In this document: piece by piece, positions 8,338 through 16,189 of the stretch | How the letters are laid out: the number at the start of each line of letters is the position of its first letter | Position numbering within the stretch: position 1 is the stretch's first letter | DNA from: GCA-003244245 sp964250265 | Lineage (GTDB): Bacteria > Actinomycetota > Actinomycetes > Mycobacteriales > Pseudonocardiaceae | DNA length: 42,101 nucleotides | Assembly (NCBI GenBank): GCA_964250265.1 | Contig: CAXUFG010000016.1 | Span: 1 to 42,101 of the forward strand | Reading direction: 5' to 3' | The notes under the pieces: generated by a model | The model's database searches: none | What the model was told of the DNA's origin: nothing | The model's input: only the letters and a program-made list of their open reading frames with translations | Program-made: the position numbers and the translations under genes

Positions 8338-9740
8338 GTCACTCGGAGTTGCGCGAACTGTTCCTGTTCACCGACCTGACCGACGCCCAGCTGGATTGGG
8401 TAAGCGAGCACAGCGAGACGGTCGAGGTCGGCGGCGGCGAGATCGTTGTCTCCGAAGGTGAGCAGGCCCGATGCTTCTACGTGCTGCTGTCGGGAACGCT
8501 GCAGATGACCCGGCTGGTCGCCGGTGATCAGGTTGAGATCACCCGTACCGACCAGCGCGGGGTCTACTTCGGGGCCACCCAGTTCTACCTCGGTGACCAG
8601 GTCGACCAGACCTATGGGGCTTCGGTGCGGACGCTCAGTGACTGCCGGTTCCTGGCCTTGCCCAGCCGCGATTTCAACGAGGTGTTCCGCCGCTGGTACC
8701 CGATGGCAGTGCACCTGTTGCAGGGCATGTTCGTCGGCATCGCCAACTCCAACGCGCTGGTCGGGCAACGCGAGCGGTTGCTGGCTCTGGGCAAGCTGTC
8801 CGCCGGGCTGACCCATGAACTGAACAATCCCGCCGCCGCGGCCGGTCGGGCCGCCGACACGTTACGCGAGCGGCTGGCTGGGATGCGGCACAAGCTGGCG
8901 CTGCTTGCCGAGGGCCGGCTCGACCGGGACGCCCTGAAAACGCTGACCATCCTGCAGGAGCGGTTCGTGGCGACCGGTCGCAGCGCGCCCTCGTTGACCG
9001 CGTTGCAGGCCGGTGATCTAGAAGATGAGCTGACCGACTGGCTCGACGAGCACGACGTTGCCCGGGGGTGGGAGCTCGCGCCGGTGTTCGTCGCGGGTGG
9101 ACTGCGGGTGGCCGATCTGGAGGAGGTCGCCGAGACCGCGCCGGCCGAGTCGCCGGAGGGCGCATTGCGGTGGCTGGCCTACACCGTGGACACCGAGAAC
9201 CTGGTCCGGGAGATCGGGGACGCCACCGCTCGGATCACCGCCCTCGTGGGTGCCGCCAAGCAGTACTCACAGCTCGACCGGGCCCCGCACCAGGACATCG
9301 ACCTGCACGACGGCCTGGACGCCACGCTGGTCATGCTCGCCCGCAAGCTTGGTGAGGGCATCCACATCGTCAAGGACTACGACCGCGAGCTACCCGCCAT
9401 TCCCGCGTACCCGGCAGAACTCAACCAGGTGTGGACCAACCTCATCGACAACGCCGCCGACGCCATGGAGGGAACGGGCACGCTCACCGTGCGTACCGCC
9501 CGCGAGGGCGAGCTCGCCGTGGTCGAGATCGGCGATACCGGACCCGGTGTGCCACCCGAGATCGCCAAGCGCATCTTCGAGCCGTTCTTCACCACCAAGC
9601 CGGTCGGCCAGGGCACCGGACTCGGCCTCGACGTCAGCTGGCGGGTCGTGGTCAGCCGTCACCATGGCGACCTCCAGCTGCAATCCCACCCCGGCGACAC
9701 TCGCTTCCAGGTCCGCCTACCCCTGCACGAAAGCCCCTAA
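8334..9740 (+). CDS. Cyclic nucleotide-binding domain histidine kinase
   Basis: The protein has 468 residues with no membrane segment, so it is a cytosolic sensor kinase. Residues 1-140 form a cNMP-binding-type beta barrel (FLFTDLTDAQLDWV, then GEIVVSEGEQARCFYVLLSG). The phospho-acceptor box LSAGLTHELNNP places the histidine at 161. The ATPase domain has the N box NLIDNAADAM (369-378), G1 DTGPGVP (401-407), the F box FEPFFTTKP and G2 GQGTGLGL (426-432). Start GTG 8334 overlaps the stop of the receiver-flavoprotein gene in a GTGA, so translation is coupled and the two are cognate partners. The cNMP fold may bind another ligand or respond to redox state; that is not visible. A hairpin terminator follows directly. 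Confidence 0.9.
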   Translation: MSHSELRELFLFTDLTDAQLDWVSEHSETVEVGGGEIVVSEGEQARCFYVLLSGTLQMTRLVAGDQVEITRTDQRGVYFGATQFYLGDQVDQTYGASVRTLSDCRFLALPSRDFNEVFRRWYPMAVHLLQGMFVGIANSNALVGQRERLLALGKLSAGLTHELNNPAAAAGRAADTLRERLAGMRHKLALLAEGRLDRDALKTLTILQERFVATGRSAPSLTALQAGDLEDELTDWLDEHDVARGWELAPVFVAGGLRVADLEEVAETAPAESPEGALRWLAYTVDTENLVREIGDATARITALVGAAKQYSQLDRAPHQDIDLHDGLDATLVMLARKLGEGIHIVKDYDRELPAIPAYPAELNQVWTNLIDNAADAMEGTGTLTVRTAREGELAVVEIGDTGPGVPPEIAKRIFEPFFTTKPVGQGTGLGLDVSWRVVVSRHHGDLQLQSHPGDTRFQVRLPLHESP

Positions 9741-9749
9741 AACCCTCGC

Positions 9750-9777
9750 CACCGCGATTCGGCTCCGAATGGCGGTG
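9750..9777. terminator. Hairpin terminator between kinase gene and gltX paralogue
   Basis: Arms CACCGCGATTCGG and CCGAATGGCGGTG form a 13-bp stem with one mismatch and a 2-base CT loop. It lies 10 bases after the kinase stop and 6 bases before the stop of the convergent synthetase gene, so it can serve both. No T tract follows, as is common in high-GC actinobacteria. Confidence 0.75.
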
Positions 9778-9782
9778 AGCAG

Positions 9783-11435
9783 TCAGCCGGTCAGCGCGCG
9801 CAGTCGGCGAAGCACTTCTGGAGCGCCGAGTGCCTGGGTGACGGCATGGAGATCCGGACTGCGGGTGGAGCCGGTGAGCGCGACGCGGATGAGCTGCGAT
9901 GCCTCGCGGATCGAGCCGGGGTAGGCGTCGGGGTTTTTCTTGTATTCCTTGGCGTTAGGCGCGAAGCCGTGCTTTGCCGCGAGTTCGCGGATTTGGTTGA
10001 ACCATTCCTGGGGGTCGTCCAGGTGCTGGTAGCCGTCAGCGAAGTCATGGGCGAAGCTTGCGGTGATGGCGGCATCCACACCGAGTGAGATGAGCCTTTC
10101 ATCGGTGGGGCCGGACAGCGTGGCGAACAGTTGCGGGAAGAAGAAGCCGTAGGCCGCCCGGAAGTCCGACCACTTGCGCAAATCCTTGCGGGGATTGGCA
10201 ACCCCCTCTCGTTCCACGGCAAGCGCGCGCAGGGCCAGATCGCGCTCGGTGTCCAGGACGGTGGCCAGCTCGGCGTCGAATTGGTCAGCCCAGGTGCGGA
10301 CGGCGTCCAGGACCTGGTGTCCGGGCAGGGTGGCAATGTGGTCAGCGCTGATGTCCTCAAGCTTGACCAGGTCCACCAGCGGCCCGGCGACGCCGCACTG
10401 GTCCAGCCGGAGGGGAGTGACGAGTGCTTCGGGCAGCGGAAGTTCGGCGAGCCGCCCATTGGCCAGACCTCTCAGGTAGTACAGGACCGCCTCGGCGGGA
10501 TAGCCGGCTTCGATGTAGAAATCGACGCCCGCTTCAGGGTCGGCGCGCTTGGACAGCTTGCGTTTCCCGCCGGAGATCTGCTTCATCAGCGGTGCGACGT
10601 GCGCGTAGGTGACCGGCTCGAAGCCCAATGCGTCGAACAGTTGTAGATGCAGCGGAACCGAGGAGATCCATTCATCGCCCCGGATGACCAGGGTGATGCG
10701 CATCAAGTGATCGTCCACGGCGTGCGCGAAATGGTAGGTCGGCAGCCGGGGGGATTGGTCGGACGATTTCAGGATGACGGTGTCGTTGCGATTGGCCTCG
10801 TGCTCCAAGACGCCCCGGATCGCGTCGGTGAACCGGATCCGGCTGCCAGCAGCGTTGTCAGGAGCGCGGAAGCGCACCACGTACGGGGCGCCTTCGGCGA
10901 GTTTGGCCTGCACGGCGGCGGGATCGGCGTCACGCCAGATGGCCCATGATCCGTAGTAGCCGGTGGGGAGCTTCGCCGCCTGCTGGCGGGCGGTGATGCC
11001 GGCGAGCTCGTCCTTGGTGGCGAAGCACGGGTACGCCGTGCCCTGACGCAACAGTTCCCGCACGTAGGTGAGGTAGATGCGGTCGCGGGCGGACTGCCGG
11101 TAGGGGCCGTAGTTGCCGTGCTCATCGTTCTCGTCGGGCCGGATGCCGAAGTAGTCGAACGCGCGCGCGAACTGGGCCAGGGCGCCTTCGACCTCGCGGG
11201 ACTGGTCGGTGTCCTCAACCCGCACCAGGTAGACGCCCCCGGAGTGCGCTGCGATGTCGCGGTCGAGGGTCGCCACGTAGATGCCGCCGATATGCACGAA
11301 CCCGGTCGGCGACGGGCCGAACCGGGTGACGTGAGCGCCCTCGGGGAGCGCCCGTGGTGGGTAGCGCCCTTCCCAATGCCCGGGTTCGGGTAGGTCCCCA
11401 GGGAACAGCGCGTCGATGATCGTGCGGTCCAGCAT
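9783..11435 (-). CDS. gltX: Glutamyl-tRNA synthetase, long divergent form
   Basis: The product is a class I synthetase charging tRNA with glutamate. It has 550 residues from ATG 11435, against about 470-490 for the usual bacterial enzyme. About 35 extra residues precede the catalytic start HVTRFGPSPTGFVHIGG; the HIGH-type motif is HIGG at 48-51. The KMSKS-type loop reads KRKLSKR (291-297). An insertion around DEHGNYGPYRQSARDRIY and the extended C-terminal anticodon-binding half fit the longer GltX clade, which often occurs as a second copy. In-frame ATGs further upstream exist but give no family-like sequence. Whether this is the housekeeping enzyme or a paralogue cannot be judged here. It is divergent from the ArsR-SRPBCC gene. 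Confidence 0.85.
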   Translation of the reverse strand: MLDRTIIDALFPGDLPEPGHWEGRYPPRALPEGAHVTRFGPSPTGFVHIGGIYVATLDRDIAAHSGGVYLVRVEDTDQSREVEGALAQFARAFDYFGIRPDENDEHGNYGPYRQSARDRIYLTYVRELLRQGTAYPCFATKDELAGITARQQAAKLPTGYYGSWAIWRDADPAAVQAKLAEGAPYVVRFRAPDNAAGSRIRFTDAIRGVLEHEANRNDTVILKSSDQSPRLPTYHFAHAVDDHLMRITLVIRGDEWISSVPLHLQLFDALGFEPVTYAHVAPLMKQISGGKRKLSKRADPEAGVDFYIEAGYPAEAVLYYLRGLANGRLAELPLPEALVTPLRLDQCGVAGPLVDLVKLEDISADHIATLPGHQVLDAVRTWADQFDAELATVLDTERDLALRALAVEREGVANPRKDLRKWSDFRAAYGFFFPQLFATLSGPTDERLISLGVDAAITASFAHDFADGYQHLDDPQEWFNQIRELAAKHGFAPNAKEYKKNPDAYPGSIREASQLIRVALTGSTRSPDLHAVTQALGAPEVLRRLRALTG

Positions 11436-11543
11436 CAGATAGGTCAGTCTCACTTCCGGGCCGAACCCGATCATGGAACGGGAATGTCGGACAGACGGCC
11501 CAAGATTACCAATCGGGCCCGCTGGGTCACGGGTGCCCGACGG

Positions 11544-11571
11544 TTGACATGTGACTAAATAGTCACATAAT
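11544..11571 (+). promoter_or_regulatory. Promoter with embedded palindromic operator for ArsR-SRPBCC gene
   Basis: A -35 TTGACA (11544-11549) and -10 CATAAT (11566-11571) are separated by 16 bases. The spacer is a palindrome with 9-bp perfect arms, ATGTGACTA and TAGTCACAT, around AA (11549-11568). A bound regulator would block RNA polymerase. The GTG start lies eight bases after the -10, which predicts a leaderless transcript. The autorepressing ArsR protein is the obvious candidate ligand. Confidence 0.8.
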
Positions 11572-11579
11572 GTCTCAGC

Positions 11580-12332
11580 GTGGACGCCGTGTTCAAGGCG
11601 CTGGCCGATCCGACGCGCCGGAGCCTGCTTGACGAGCTCTTCCGCCAGGACGGGCAGACGTTGAACGCGCTCGAGGAGCGCTTCTCGATGACGCGCTTCG
11701 GCGTGATGAAACACCTCAAGCAGCTCGAGGAGGCGGGCTTAGTGGTCAGCAAGCGGCGAGGCCGCGAGAAGCTCCACTTCCTCAACCCAGTCCCCATCCG
11801 GCTCGTTCACGACCGGTGGGTGAGCAAGTACGCCGAGCCCTGGGCGGCTGCGCTCAGCGGTCTCAAGAACAAACTGGAGACCCCCATGGAGAAGGTTTTC
11901 GAGATCTACATCCGTACGACCCCGGAGCGTCTCTGGGAGGCGATCACCGATGGCGAGATCAGGAGCAAGTACAACTTCGGAGCCCGGGTCCACTCGGACT
12001 GGACAACCGGCTCACGGTACGAAATGAGCCACCCAGCCGCCGGCGGCCCTCTGGGTGAAGGGGAAAACCTCGAGGTCGATCCCCCGCGCCGGCTGGTCCA
12101 GAGCATGATCGCGCTCTGGAGCGACGACGTGAAGAGCGAAGGCACCTCGAGGGTCACCTGGGAGATCGAGCCAGTCGGCGATTCCTGCCGGCTGACCGTG
12201 ACCCACGATCAGCTGCGCGAGGGCGCGAACGGCGAGCTCTACGGCGGCTGGCCGATGATCCTCTCCGGCCTCAAGACGTGGCTGGAGACCGGCGGGTTGC
12301 TCACCACGCCGGGATCTCTTCGATACGGCTGA
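11580..12332 (+). CDS. ArsR-type repressor fused to SRPBCC (AHSA1-like) domain
   Basis: The protein has 250 residues. Residues 1-95 are an ArsR-type winged helix (MDAVFKALADPTRRSLLDEL, recognition part MTRFGVMKHLKQLEEAGLV), with no cysteine metal site. Residues 105-240 are a START/SRPBCC fold of the AHSA1 type (VFEIYIRTTPERLWEAITDG, then WEIEPVGDSCRLTVTHD), which usually forms a pocket for a hydrophobic ligand. The fusion therefore reads as a one-component ligand sensor. GTG 11580 is favoured because a strong promoter ends eight bases upstream and holds a 20-bp palindrome. This fusion arrangement is known in actinobacteria, but its ligand is not. The gene is convergent with the following methyltransferase, with seven bases between them. 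Confidence 0.9.
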   Translation: MDAVFKALADPTRRSLLDELFRQDGQTLNALEERFSMTRFGVMKHLKQLEEAGLVVSKRRGREKLHFLNPVPIRLVHDRWVSKYAEPWAAALSGLKNKLETPMEKVFEIYIRTTPERLWEAITDGEIRSKYNFGARVHSDWTTGSRYEMSHPAAGGPLGEGENLEVDPPRRLVQSMIALWSDDVKSEGTSRVTWEIEPVGDSCRLTVTHDQLREGANGELYGGWPMILSGLKTWLETGGLLTTPGSLRYG

Positions 12333-12339
12333 GCGGTGG

Positions 12340-12948
12340 TCACCGTCGGATCCCTCTGATCACATAGACGGCCCGTCGGCCGGGCTTGTGTTGCTCGATC
12401 CGAACGTCGTCGAAGCCGGTCGCCCGGCACTGCGCCGCGAAGGCCTCGGCCTGCTGCTCTGTCCACCCATGGCTGGCAAGCCCGGTAGCGCCGGGACGCA
12501 CCTGGCGCTCGAGCGCGAGAAACCGCCCGCCAGCGGCGAGTGCACGCCTCACCTCGGCGAGTCCCGCAGTGACGTCCTGCCAGTGGTGAATGGTCGCCAG
12601 CGACCACGCCACCGTCGCCGAACTGTCGCGCAGTGGCAGATCTTCCGCGGTGCCCTCGGCCCAGGTGACCCTAGATCGGTCGCGAGTCAACGCCCGAGCC
12701 AGCCGCAGCATCACGGGTGCCGGATCGACGCCGGTCACCCGCGCCCCGCGGCGGGCGGCCTCTCTGACGGCGCTGCCTGGGCCGCAACCGATGTCGACAA
12801 CATTGTCAGCATCCGATATGGCGGCCAAGTCGGCGACGAGGCGGGCGACGGTGCTTCCCGCGACGATCATGGTCAGTCCGGCGAACAGCCCGGTCACCCC
12901 GGCGAAGCCCGGATGGCCGGCGTGGTGATTGACAGCATCGGTGGTCAT
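12340..12948 (-). CDS. Class I SAM-dependent methyltransferase
   Basis: The protein has 202 residues from ATG 12948, with AAGGTGG about five bases upstream. Motif I is VVDIGCGPGSAVREAARRGA (about residues 50-69), followed by the acidic end of beta 2 in VTGVDPAP, motif post-I AEGTAEDLPLRDSSA, and SLATIHHWQD. This is the Methyltransf_11 layout (UbiE-like small-molecule type). The substrate is unknown. It is divergent from a MerR gene across a 37-bp gap holding a perfect 16-bp palindrome, so MerR control is likely: a TTGACT -35 on the minus strand (12980-12985) is followed by a 19-base spacer of the MerR kind. Confidence 0.85.
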   Translation of the reverse strand: MTTDAVNHHAGHPGFAGVTGLFAGLTMIVAGSTVARLVADLAAISDADNVVDIGCGPGSAVREAARRGARVTGVDPAPVMLRLARALTRDRSRVTWAEGTAEDLPLRDSSATVAWSLATIHHWQDVTAGLAEVRRALAAGGRFLALERQVRPGATGLASHGWTEQQAEAFAAQCRATGFDDVRIEQHKPGRRAVYVIRGIRR

Positions 12949-12954
12949 GGGTCC

Positions 12955-12985
12955 ACCTTGCGGGTTCAAGCCGGCTTGAAGTCAA
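12955..12985 (-). promoter_or_regulatory. MerR-type promoter/operator for the methyltransferase gene
   Basis: A perfect palindrome TTCAAGCCGGCTTGAA occupies 12965-12980. On the minus strand, TTGACT (12980-12985) and a weak -10 CAAGGT (12955-12960) are 19 bases apart. That is the overlong spacer typical of promoters that MerR proteins activate by twisting DNA. The -10 is poor and overlaps the putative ribosome site, so the exact transcript start is uncertain. Confidence 0.65.
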
Positions 12986-13417
12986 ATGGAATTCATGGAT
13001 CTCCTCCCGATCGGCCAAGCCGCGCAGCGGCTCGGACTGAAACCCTCGGCGTTGCGGTATTACGACGAGCGCGGCTTGGTGTCCCCGAAGGCCCGGCGTT
13101 CAGGGCGACGGATGTACGGACCCGAGGAGCTACGCCGGCTCGCGTTCATCAAGATCGCTCAGCGGCTGGGGTTACCGCTGGACACCGCCGCCGCCGTGCT
13201 TAACGCACCCGGCCCGCAGTGGCGCCAGACCGTGCGTCTGCAGATCGCCGAACTCGACGAGGTGATCGCGCAGGCGCGCGGAGCACAGCGGTTCCTGACC
13301 CACGCACTGGATTGTCCGACCAACCATCCTGCCGGCGAGTGTGCCACGATGATCGCCGCTCTGGACCGGCTGGTCGAGGGGACAACGGTCGATCAACTCG
13401 TTGCCGAGCACTGCTAG
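12986..13417 (+). CDS. MerR-family transcriptional regulator
   Basis: The protein has 143 residues. The N-terminal MerR helix-turn-helix is clear (LPIGQAAQRLGLKPSALRYY, DERGLVSPKARRSGRRMY). A dimerisation helix of about 30 residues leads to a C-terminal loop with C-x8-C (CPTNHPAGEC), close to the C-x7-C metal loop of CueR/HmrR-type sensors, plus a last-residue cysteine. Metal, thiol or redox sensing is therefore possible but unproven; the SoxR four-cysteine cluster is absent. ATG 12986 starts right beside the 16-bp palindrome, and ATG 12995 is the alternative. It most likely controls the divergent methyltransferase gene. Confidence 0.88.
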   Translation: MEFMDLLPIGQAAQRLGLKPSALRYYDERGLVSPKARRSGRRMYGPEELRRLAFIKIAQRLGLPLDTAAAVLNAPGPQWRQTVRLQIAELDEVIAQARGAQRFLTHALDCPTNHPAGECATMIAALDRLVEGTTVDQLVAEHC

Positions 13418-13468
13418 GCAATTTTCATCATGTGTTGAGATTTTTGGCCGGTGGAGTTACCGTCGGGC

Positions 13469-16189
13469 ATGGCCACAGCCCAGCGACCTGGTGCTATCGA
13501 CCAGGAGCTCGTTCTCGATCTCGGCTGCCTCGGCGCGCAGCTGCTGCCAGTGGTGGGCGGCAAGGCGGCGAACCTCGGTGAGCTCATCCGCGCCGGCTTT
13601 CCGGTGCCACCCGGGTTCTGCGTCACCACGGCGGCTTACCNNNNNNNNNNGGGGGGGTTGCGGGGGCCCCCGGGGTGGGGCCCCCCCGGGGGGTTTCCCC
13701 CGGGGGGGGGGGGGGGTAAGGCCGGGGCGATGGAGGTGGGCTCGCCCGAGTCGGTGGCCGAACGAGCCCGCGCCGCAATCCTCGCCTCGCCGATTCCTGA
13801 GGGCGTCGCCGAGACGGTGGTCCGTGCCTACCGCGCGCTTGGCAACGACGTGCCGGTCGCGGTGCGGTCCTCGGCGACCGCCGAAGATCTGCCCTGGGCG
13901 AGTTTCGCCGGCCAGCAGGACACGTATCTCAACATCGTCGGCGCAGACGCGGTGCTCGACGCGGTACGCCGGTGCTGGGCGTCGCTGTGGACCGACCGGG
14001 CGGTGAGCTACCGCACGACCAACGGGATCGATCACGCGACCGTGCGGCTCGCCGTGGTCGTCCAGCAGATGATCGAGCCGCGGGTCGCCGGCGTGCTGTT
14101 CACCGCCGACCCGGTGACGGGCCACCGGAGGCACACGGTCATCGACGCGAGCCCAGGGCTGGGCGAGGCGGTGGTGTCCGGAGCGGTCAACCCCGACCAC
14201 TTCGTCGTCGACGCGACCGGCACGATCCTGGAACGCAGGCTGGGGGACAAGCGAGTGGCCGTCCGCTCACTGCCCGGCGGCGGCACCGTGCAGGTCCCGC
14301 TGCCGGCGGAGGCCGAGCAGGCTTGCCTGAGCGACGCGCAGATCCGTGATCTTACTGGGATGGGGGAGCGCGTTGCGGAGCATTACCGCGCACCGCAGGA
14401 CATCGAGTGGGCGCTGGACGCCGCCGGCACGCTGTGGCTGACCCAGTCCCGGCCGATCACCACGCTGTATCCGCTGCCCACCCCACCGGATGGCGATCTG
14501 CACGTCTACGTCTGCGTCAGCCTCGTGCAAGGCCTCACCCGCCCGATGACCCCGATGGGTAACGCGGCGGCCCGGCTGTTCGGCTCCTGCGGCTCGAAGG
14601 TGGTGTTCGGCTCCGAGGTCGCCGACCCACTGGTCGGGCCGGCGGCGTTCGCGGAGGCCGGTGGCCGGCCGTTCGTCGACGTGACATCCGTGCTGCGCAG
14701 CCGGATCGGCCGGATGTTGGTACCCCGGATTCTCGACGTGATGGAGGCTCGGTCGGCGGTTGTGCTCCGGCAGTTGTGTGAAGACCCCCGGCTCGGAGTG
14801 CGCAACACGTCCTGGTGGCCGTTCATCCGGCGGGTGCTCGCGGTGGCCGTGCAATTCCGGATTCCACTGCACCTCGTCCACGGGTTGATCTCACCCGCCG
14901 CCGAACGTCGGCGGGTGGACCGGGTCGGCCAGCGGTTGCAAGCGCAGCTCACCGTGCCAGCAGGGGTCAGCGCCGCGCAACGGTTGGACCACGCGCAGCT
15001 GCTGCTGCACACCGCGGTCGTCCCGATCATGCCAACGGTCGTGCCCGCTCCCGGTGCTGGGTTCCTCGCGCTGGCTCTGGCCAGCAAGCTCGCCCGCGCC
15101 GACGTCGAACCCGGCGAGTTGGGTGAGGTGCTGCGTGGGTTGCCACACAACGTCACCACCGAGATGGATCTTGAGCTGTGGACGCTGGCGACCAGGCTTC
15201 GCGCCGACGCGGCCGCCGCTGCAGCACTGCAGGAGGGGACCCCGGCTGCCCTGGCTCGCCGCTTCGGCGGCGGCGAGCTGCCACCAGTGCTCCAGCGGGG
15301 ACTGGCCGAGTTCCTGAACCGGCACGGTCACCACGCGGTCGGCGAGATCGACGTGGGCATGCCGCGGTGGTCTGATGACCCGACCTACGTCCTGGGTGTG
15401 CTGGCCAACTACCTGCGACTCGAGGACCCCTACCACGCGCCGGACGTACAGTTCACTCGAGCGGCCCGGGCTGCCGAGGCTGCGCTGACACGCGTGGTCG
15501 CTCGAGTGCGCCGGCGCAGCCGGCTGCGCGGTGCGGTGGTGCGCTTCGCGTTGGGGCGGGCGCGGGAACTGGCCGGTCTGCGCGAGACGCATAAGGACTA
15601 CCTGGTGCTCGTCCTGGCACATGTCCGCGAACAGCTTGCGACTGTCGGCGCCGAAATCGCCGAGGGCGGGTTGCTGGACCAGTCGGAGGACGTGTTCTTC
15701 CTCGACCTTGCGCAGGCGCGAGCCGCACTCGTGGGTGCGGACCTGCGCCCTGTCGTTGCGCAGCGCCGGGAAGAGTACGAACGGGAGTTACGGCGCCGCC
15801 AGGTGCCGCGGGTCATGCTCTCCGACGGCACCCAGCCCGAGGCCCTCGCCGCCCCTGCCCAGCAGCTGGCTGGGGGTCAGCTGACGGGTACACCGGCCTC
15901 GGCCGGGACGGTGACGGCAACGGCGCGGGTGGTGCTCGACCCAGTCGGGGCTCGCCTGGAGCCGGGGGAGGTCCTGGTCGCGCCCTCGACCGATCCTGGC
16001 TGGACGCCGCTGTTCCTCACCGCGGGCGGTCTGGTGATGGAGATGGGTGGAGCGAATTCGCACGGCGCCGTCGTCGCCCGCGAATACGGCATCCCCGCCG
16101 TGGTCGGGGTTCCTGACGCGACCCTGCGCATCACCACGGGCCAGCAGATCACCGTGCTGGGCGCGAGTGGCCGGATTGAACTGCACTGA
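13469..16189 (+). CDS. PEP synthase/rifampicin phosphotransferase-like enzyme, interrupted by assembly gap
   Basis: The open frame is about 906 residues from ATG 13469, but its length is unreliable because of an N gap at 13641-13650. The N-terminus is a PEP/pyruvate-binding ATP-grasp domain: VGGKAANLGELIRAGFPVPPG, then AVRSSATAEDLPWASFAGQQ, VLFTADPVTG and QDIEWALD. A long middle region begins VSLVQGLTRPMTPMG. The C-terminal swivelling phosphohistidine domain reads GGANSHGAVVAREYGIPAVVG, with H as carrier. This order (ATP domain, substrate domain, mobile His domain) is shared by PEP synthase-like proteins and rifampicin phosphotransferases. The middle domain decides between them and I cannot tell. 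The last 41 bases overlap the convergent ArsR gene. Confidence 0.85.
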   Translation: MATAQRPGAIDQELVLDLGCLGAQLLPVVGGKAANLGELIRAGFPVPPGFCVTTAAYXXXXGGLRGPPGWGPPGGFPPGGGGGKAGAMEVGSPESVAERARAAILASPIPEGVAETVVRAYRALGNDVPVAVRSSATAEDLPWASFAGQQDTYLNIVGADAVLDAVRRCWASLWTDRAVSYRTTNGIDHATVRLAVVVQQMIEPRVAGVLFTADPVTGHRRHTVIDASPGLGEAVVSGAVNPDHFVVDATGTILERRLGDKRVAVRSLPGGGTVQVPLPAEAEQACLSDAQIRDLTGMGERVAEHYRAPQDIEWALDAAGTLWLTQSRPITTLYPLPTPPDGDLHVYVCVSLVQGLTRPMTPMGNAAARLFGSCGSKVVFGSEVADPLVGPAAFAEAGGRPFVDVTSVLRSRIGRMLVPRILDVMEARSAVVLRQLCEDPRLGVRNTSWWPFIRRVLAVAVQFRIPLHLVHGLISPAAERRRVDRVGQRLQAQLTVPAGVSAAQRLDHAQLLLHTAVVPIMPTVVPAPGAGFLALALASKLARADVEPGELGEVLRGLPHNVTTEMDLELWTLATRLRADAAAAAALQEGTPAALARRFGGGELPPVLQRGLAEFLNRHGHHAVGEIDVGMPRWSDDPTYVLGVLANYLRLEDPYHAPDVQFTRAARAAEAALTRVVARVRRRSRLRGAVVRFALGRARELAGLRETHKDYLVLVLAHVREQLATVGAEIAEGGLLDQSEDVFFLDLAQARAALVGADLRPVVAQRREEYERELRRRQVPRVMLSDGTQPEALAAPAQQLAGGQLTGTPASAGTVTATARVVLDPVGARLEPGEVLVAPSTDPGWTPLFLTAGGLVMEMGGANSHGAVVAREYGIPAVVGVPDATLRITTGQQITVLGASGRIELH
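13641..13716. other. Assembly gap and G/C homopolymer artefact
   Basis: Ten N characters (13641-13650) are followed by about 66 bases made almost only of long G and C runs with a few T. The flanks are ordinary coding sequence of the PEP-synthase-like gene (ending VTTAAY, resuming near KAGAMEVGSPES). The homopolymers translate to a meaningless Gly/Pro string. This is best read as low-quality read ends joined at a scaffold gap. Real coding sequence is missing here, so the amount lost is unknown. Confidence 0.9.

Noticed and set aside
9783..11714. 643-residue version of the glutamyl-tRNA synthetase
   Set aside because: The extra N-terminus reads antisense through the ArsR gene and its promoter and shows no synthetase-like sequence.
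13641..13716. G-quadruplex or riboswitch in the G/C run
   Set aside because: It directly follows an N gap inside a coding domain; homopolymer read-end error explains it better.
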